Below, one piece after another: positions 5,755 to 8,355 of a stretch of DNA of 8,355 nucleotides. The notes beneath the pieces are model-generated. The model was given only the letters and a program-made list of their open reading frames with translations. It was not told where the DNA came from and did not search any database. The stretch's first letter is position 1, and each line of letters begins with the position of its first letter. The translations under genes and the position numbers were made by a program. Source of the stretch: an uncultured Oscillospiraceae bacterium. Lineage in GTDB: Bacteria; Bacillota; Clostridia; Oscillospirales; Oscillospiraceae. The stretch is from assembly GCA_905233595.1 (NCBI GenBank), contig CAJOFI010000074.1, forward strand, positions 1 to 8,355. The letters run 5' to 3'.

Positions 5755-6545
5755 AAAAAGTGCGACTGGATCAGCTCGTCTTCGAGCAGGGCTTCACCGA
5801 GAGCCGCGAGCGCGCGAAGACCACGATCATGAGCGGCCTCGTCTTCGTGGACGGGCAGCGCGTGGATAAGCCGGGGACGGCGGTGTCTCCGGACGCAAAG
5901 CTGGAGGTGCACGGCGTGGCGCTGCCCTTCGTGAGCCGGGGCGGCTTCAAGCTCGACAAGGCGCTGAAGGTGTTTCCCATCGATCCGGCGGGGAAGACCT
6001 GCATCGACTGCGGCGCCTCCACCGGCGGCTTTACCGACGTGCTGCTCCAGCACGGCGCGGCGAAGGTCTACGCCGTGGACGTGGGCTACGGGCAGCTCGC
6101 CTGGAAGCTTCGCAACGACCCCCGGGTCGTGAATCTGGAGCGCACGAACCTCCGCTATGTGGACGAGACCGTGATCCCCGAAGCGCTTGACCTTGCGGTG
6201 ATGGACGTGTCCTTCATCTCCATCCGTTTGGTCCTGCCCGCGGTCAAGGCGCTTTTAAAGCCCGGCGCGGACTATGTCTGCCTCATCAAGCCCCAGTTCG
6301 AGGCGGGGCGCGAGGAGGTCGGGAAAAAGGGCGTCGTGCGCGACGCGGCAGTACACGAGCAGGTCGTGCGCGGCATTCTCGCCTTTGCCCGTGAGCTCGG
6401 CTTTTCCGTGATGGGGCTGGACTTTTCGCCCATCAAGGGGCCGGAGGGCAACATCGAATATATCTGTCACCTGAAAAACGGCGCCTTCGACGCGCCGGAA
6501 CCCGACGTGGCGGCAGTCGTCGCCGCGTCGCACGAAAAGCTGTGA
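5751..6545 (+). CDS. tlyA: TlyA/YqxC family rRNA 2'-O-methyltransferase (S4 domain plus FtsJ-like fold)
   Basis: This encodes 264 residues. The N-terminal S4 RNA-binding domain (about 4-60) begins VRLDQLVFEQGFTESRERAK, followed by the RGGFKLDKAL linker. The Rossmann-type methyltransferase domain (about 80-245) has the SAM motif DCGASTGGFTD (86-96). The K-D-K-E tetrad of the family is visible: Lys67 (GGFK), Asp152 (VMDVSF), Lys180 (LIKPQFE) and Glu236 (GNIEY). Mycobacterial TlyA methylates the 2'-OH of cytidines in 16S and 23S rRNA and sets sensitivity to capreomycin; some family members modify only 23S. The specificity here cannot be read from sequence. Older databases call this family hemolysin A, which is misleading. 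It overlaps dxs by 4 nt and precedes nadK by 9 nt, matching the B. subtilis dxs-yqxC order. Confidence 0.94.
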   Translation: MKKVRLDQLVFEQGFTESRERAKTTIMSGLVFVDGQRVDKPGTAVSPDAKLEVHGVALPFVSRGGFKLDKALKVFPIDPAGKTCIDCGASTGGFTDVLLQHGAAKVYAVDVGYGQLAWKLRNDPRVVNLERTNLRYVDETVIPEALDLAVMDVSFISIRLVLPAVKALLKPGADYVCLIKPQFEAGREEVGKKGVVRDAAVHEQVVRGILAFARELGFSVMGLDFSPIKGPEGNIEYICHLKNGAFDAPEPDVAAVVAASHEKL

Positions 6546-6554
6546 GGTGTTCCC

Positions 6555-7391
6555 ATGATCGCCATCTGCCCGAATCCCTACCGCGACACGAATCTGGTCT
6601 ATACGCTGGCGGCGCAGAAGCTGCTGGCGGACGCGGGCTTTGCTTCCGTCGTCTGTCCTGTCTTCGTTGAGGGGGAGAGCGAGGTCGTCCCGCCGGAGGT
6701 GAAGACCCGGAAGCTCAGCGAGATTGCGGGCGAGTGCAGCCTCATTATCGTCATCGGCGGGGACGGCACCATCGCGCGCTCTCTCCACGCCGCCGCGATC
6801 CCGCTTCTGGGCGTGAACCTCGGCACCAAGGGCTTCATGGCCTACGTCGAGCCGGAGGAGCTGGAGGAGATTGTGCGCGCGGCGAAGGGCGAGACCAAGA
6901 TCAGCCGCCGCATGATGCTCTCGGTCACGCTCACGCGGGACGGGGAGATCATCCACCGCGACCAGGCGCTCAACGACGTGGTGCTGCACGGCTATGGCGA
7001 CGTGATCCTGACCACGGCCTGGTGCAACGGCGATAAGATCACCGCCGTCTCGGGCGACGGCCTCATCCTCGCGACGCCTACCGGCTCCACCGGCTATTCC
7101 ATGTCGGCCGGCGGCCCCATCGTGGAGCCGGACGCGGAAAATATCCTCATTACCCCCATCTGCGCCCATACGATGGGCGCGCGCAGCTTTGTCCTCGATC
7201 CCCGGCGCACCGTGACCGTGAAGGCCGAAAAGCTTCACGGGCGCAAGGCCTACCTCTCCGTGGACGGCTATTCCGTCGCGGATCTGAAAAACGGCGACCT
7301 CGTCACCGTTTCGCGCAGCGAGCACCAAATCCTCATGGCAGACCCCGGACGCAGGAGCTTCTATGAAATCGCCTATGAAAAATTAAAATGA
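6555..7391 (+). CDS. nadK: NAD kinase
   Basis: This 278-residue enzyme phosphorylates NAD to NADP, using ATP or polyphosphate. Hallmarks are GGDGT (68-72, Asp70 being the conserved catalytic Asp), GVNLGTKGFMAYVEP (86-100), the NAD-binding ALND (138-141), and the Gly-rich GDGLILATPTGSTGYSMSAG (167-186). The C-terminal beta domain includes ITPICAHTMGARS (199-211), with His in place of the N/S sometimes seen there. Starting at ATG 6555 gives MIAICPNPYRDTN, a typical N-terminus for clostridial NadK; GAGGTG at 6544-6549, overlapping the tlyA stop, is the likely ribosome site. B. subtilis keeps its NAD kinases elsewhere, whereas the tlyA-nadK-argR-recN order is common in Clostridia and other Gram-positives. 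NADPH supply fits functionally with the MEP pathway genes upstream. Confidence 0.96.
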   Translation: MIAICPNPYRDTNLVYTLAAQKLLADAGFASVVCPVFVEGESEVVPPEVKTRKLSEIAGECSLIIVIGGDGTIARSLHAAAIPLLGVNLGTKGFMAYVEPEELEEIVRAAKGETKISRRMMLSVTLTRDGEIIHRDQALNDVVLHGYGDVILTTAWCNGDKITAVSGDGLILATPTGSTGYSMSAGGPIVEPDAENILITPICAHTMGARSFVLDPRRTVTVKAEKLHGRKAYLSVDGYSVADLKNGDLVTVSRSEHQILMADPGRRSFYEIAYEKLK

Positions 7392-7392
7392 C

Positions 7393-7397
7393 GGAGG
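7393..7397 (+). promoter_or_regulatory. Ribosome binding site deciding the argR start
   Basis: GGAGG lies 8 nt before ATG 7406 and inside a possible longer reading frame from ATG 7388. The 7388 start (which overlaps the nadK stop as ATGA) has no Shine-Dalgarno and would add MTEEEG, which is simply the ribosome site read as protein. ArgR therefore most likely starts at 7406. Confidence 0.8.
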
Positions 7398-7405
7398 AAG
7401 AAGGA

Positions 7406-7852
7406 ATGAAATCCGGCAGACAGAGCGAGATCCTGAAGATCATTTCCGAGCGAGACATTGAGACCCAGAACCAGCTTCTGGAGGTGCTGCGGGAACGCGG
7501 CATCCAGAGCACGCAGGCCACCTTATCCCGTGACATCAAAAATATGCGCCTGGTCAAGGAGCTTGGCCCCAACGGAAGCTATCGCTACGTGGCTTCCCGC
7601 ATCGACGCGGAGGACTATGAGGAGAAGCTCAGAAAGATCTTCCGGGAGAGCATTGTCTCCTACGACGTAGCACAGAATCTGCTTGTGATCCGCACGCTTC
7701 CGGGGCTGGCCAACGGCGCCTGTTCTGCGGTTGACGCCATGCAGGTGGAAGGCATGGTCGGCAGCCTTGCCGGGGACGACACGGCTTTCATCGCCATGCG
7801 CGATACCGAGTCGGCAAAGAAGCTTTACCACGAAATCGAAATGATGTTTTGA
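7406..7852 (+). CDS. argR: ArgR/AhrC, arginine-responsive transcription regulator
   Basis: This encodes 148 residues, close to the 149 of B. subtilis AhrC. The N-terminal winged helix-turn-helix (about 1-65) has IETQNQLLEVLRERG (18-32) and the recognition helix STQATLSRDIKNMRLVK (35-51), whose Ser-Arg pair (41-42) contacts ARG boxes in the family. GSYRYV follows at 57-62. The C-terminal hexamerisation and arginine-binding domain (about 75-148) contains RTLPGLANGACSAVDAM (96-112) and GSLAGDDTAFIA (119-130), with the GDD acidic residues that bind arginine. When loaded with arginine, such proteins repress biosynthesis and activate catabolic operons. It lies 14 nt after nadK and 15 nt before recN, the conserved argR-recN pair of Firmicutes. 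No arginine genes are in the window, so its targets are elsewhere. I found no ARG box near it that would show autoregulation. Confidence 0.95.
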   Translation: MKSGRQSEILKIISERDIETQNQLLEVLRERGIQSTQATLSRDIKNMRLVKELGPNGSYRYVASRIDAEDYEEKLRKIFRESIVSYDVAQNLLVIRTLPGLANGACSAVDAMQVEGMVGSLAGDDTAFIAMRDTESAKKLYHEIEMMF

Positions 7853-7867
7853 CCTGGAGTGACGCAA

Positions 7868-8355
7868 ATGCTCAGTGAGCTGCACATAGAAAATATCGCC
7901 GTGATCGAGCGCTCGGACATTCGCTTCGACGCGGGGCTCAATATGCTGACCGGTGAGACCGGCGCGGGCAAGTCCATCATCATCGACGCCATCGGCGCGG
8001 TGCTGGGCGGCCGCGTGAGCCGGGAGCTGGTGCGCCGCGGCGCGGAGAAGGCGCTGGTGTCCGCCGTGTTCGAGGGCGTGGACGCCGAGGGCTGGCTGCG
8101 CGAAAACGAGATCGAGCCGGACGACGAGCTCATTCTCCAGCGCCGCATCAGCGCAGACGGGAAGAGCAGCTGCCGCGTGTGCGGGACGCCGGTCACGGCG
8201 GCGCAGCTTCGCGAGCTGGGCGCGCTGCTCGTGGACGTGCACGGGCAGAACGACGGGCGGCAGCTCATGGACGAGCGGCGGCACCGCGAATACCTCGACC
8301 GCTTCGGCGAGCTGGAGCACGCGCTCGAGAGCTACCGTGCGGAGTACCGCCGCTA
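7868..8355 (+). CDS. recN: RecN, DNA repair ATPase, N-terminal part (cut by the window edge)
   Basis: The frame is open from ATG 7868 to the end of the window, giving 162 codons of a protein that is usually about 550-570 residues. GGAG at 7856-7859, 8 nt upstream, supports the start. Visible features are the SMC-like N-terminus MLSELHIENIAVIERSDIRF, Walker A GETGAGKS (29-36), RRISADGKSSCR (92-103), and LLVDVHGQNDGRQLM (120-134), which contains the ATPase Q-loop, followed by the start of the coiled coil (from about 137). RecN is a cohesin-like ATPase recruited early to double-strand breaks and works with RecA in recombinational repair. A CxxC (Cys102, Cys105) replaces residues that are usually not cysteine. 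Walker B and the second half of the protein lie beyond the window. Confidence 0.95.
   Translation, partial: MLSELHIENIAVIERSDIRFDAGLNMLTGETGAGKSIIIDAIGAVLGGRVSRELVRRGAEKALVSAVFEGVDAEGWLRENEIEPDDELILQRRISADGKSSCRVCGTPVTAAQLRELGALLVDVHGQNDGRQLMDERRHREYLDRFGELEHALESYRAEYRR

Noticed and set aside
1..8355. Mobile element, CRISPR array, tRNA/rRNA gene or novel defence-like gene set
   Set aside because: I saw no terminal inverted repeats, transposase or integrase motifs, regularly spaced repeats or tRNA-like folds; every gene belongs to a known conserved housekeeping or sporulation family.

Overview
The window looks like chromosomal DNA from a GC-rich, endospore-forming member of the Clostridia, most like the Oscillospiraceae/Ruminococcaceae. 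This rests on the end of a spoIIIA sporulation operon followed by Asp23/YqhY-nusB-xseA-xseB-ispA-dxs-tlyA-nadK-argR-recN, a gene order well known from Firmicutes (compare the B. subtilis yqhY-nusB-folD-xseA-xseB-ispA-dxs-yqxC-ahrC-recN segment). Every gene is on the + strand, coding density is very high, and codons are biased to G/C at third positions. That bias also produces long but meaningless antisense reading frames.

Layout. Positions 1-629 hold the last codons of spoIIIAG and all of spoIIIAH, parts of the mother-cell side of the SpoIIIA-SpoIIQ channel. A strong hairpin terminator (636-679) closes that unit. The only sizeable gap (630-780) also carries a probable extended -10 vegetative promoter (744-752) and a strong Shine-Dalgarno. 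From 781 to the end of the window the genes are packed with overlaps or gaps of about 20 nt or less and probably form one long housekeeping operon: Asp23-family protein (781-1143), NusB (1165-1635), the two exonuclease VII subunits (1638-3025), the isoprenoid enzymes IspA and Dxs (3028-5754), the rRNA methyltransferase TlyA (5751-6545), NAD kinase (6555-7391), the arginine repressor ArgR (7406-7852) and the start of RecN (7868 to the window edge).

Functionally the operon mixes transcription antitermination (NusB), DNA repair (ExoVII, RecN), isoprenoid precursor and prenyl diphosphate synthesis (Dxs, IspA), ribosome modification (TlyA), NADP supply (NadK; NADPH is used by the MEP pathway that Dxs starts) and arginine-responsive regulation (ArgR).

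The clearest anomaly is in xseA. About 50-56 nt of conserved coding sequence is missing near 2132-2140, which shifts the frame and splits the gene in two. Everything on both sides still reads as a good XseA, so this is either a recent inactivating deletion or a sequencing/assembly error. I see no mobile element, CRISPR array, RNA gene or unfamiliar gene set, and nothing that supports a previously undescribed system. The remaining findings are modest: promoter architecture, gene-order differences from Bacillus, and substitutions at conserved positions in Dxs and RecN.
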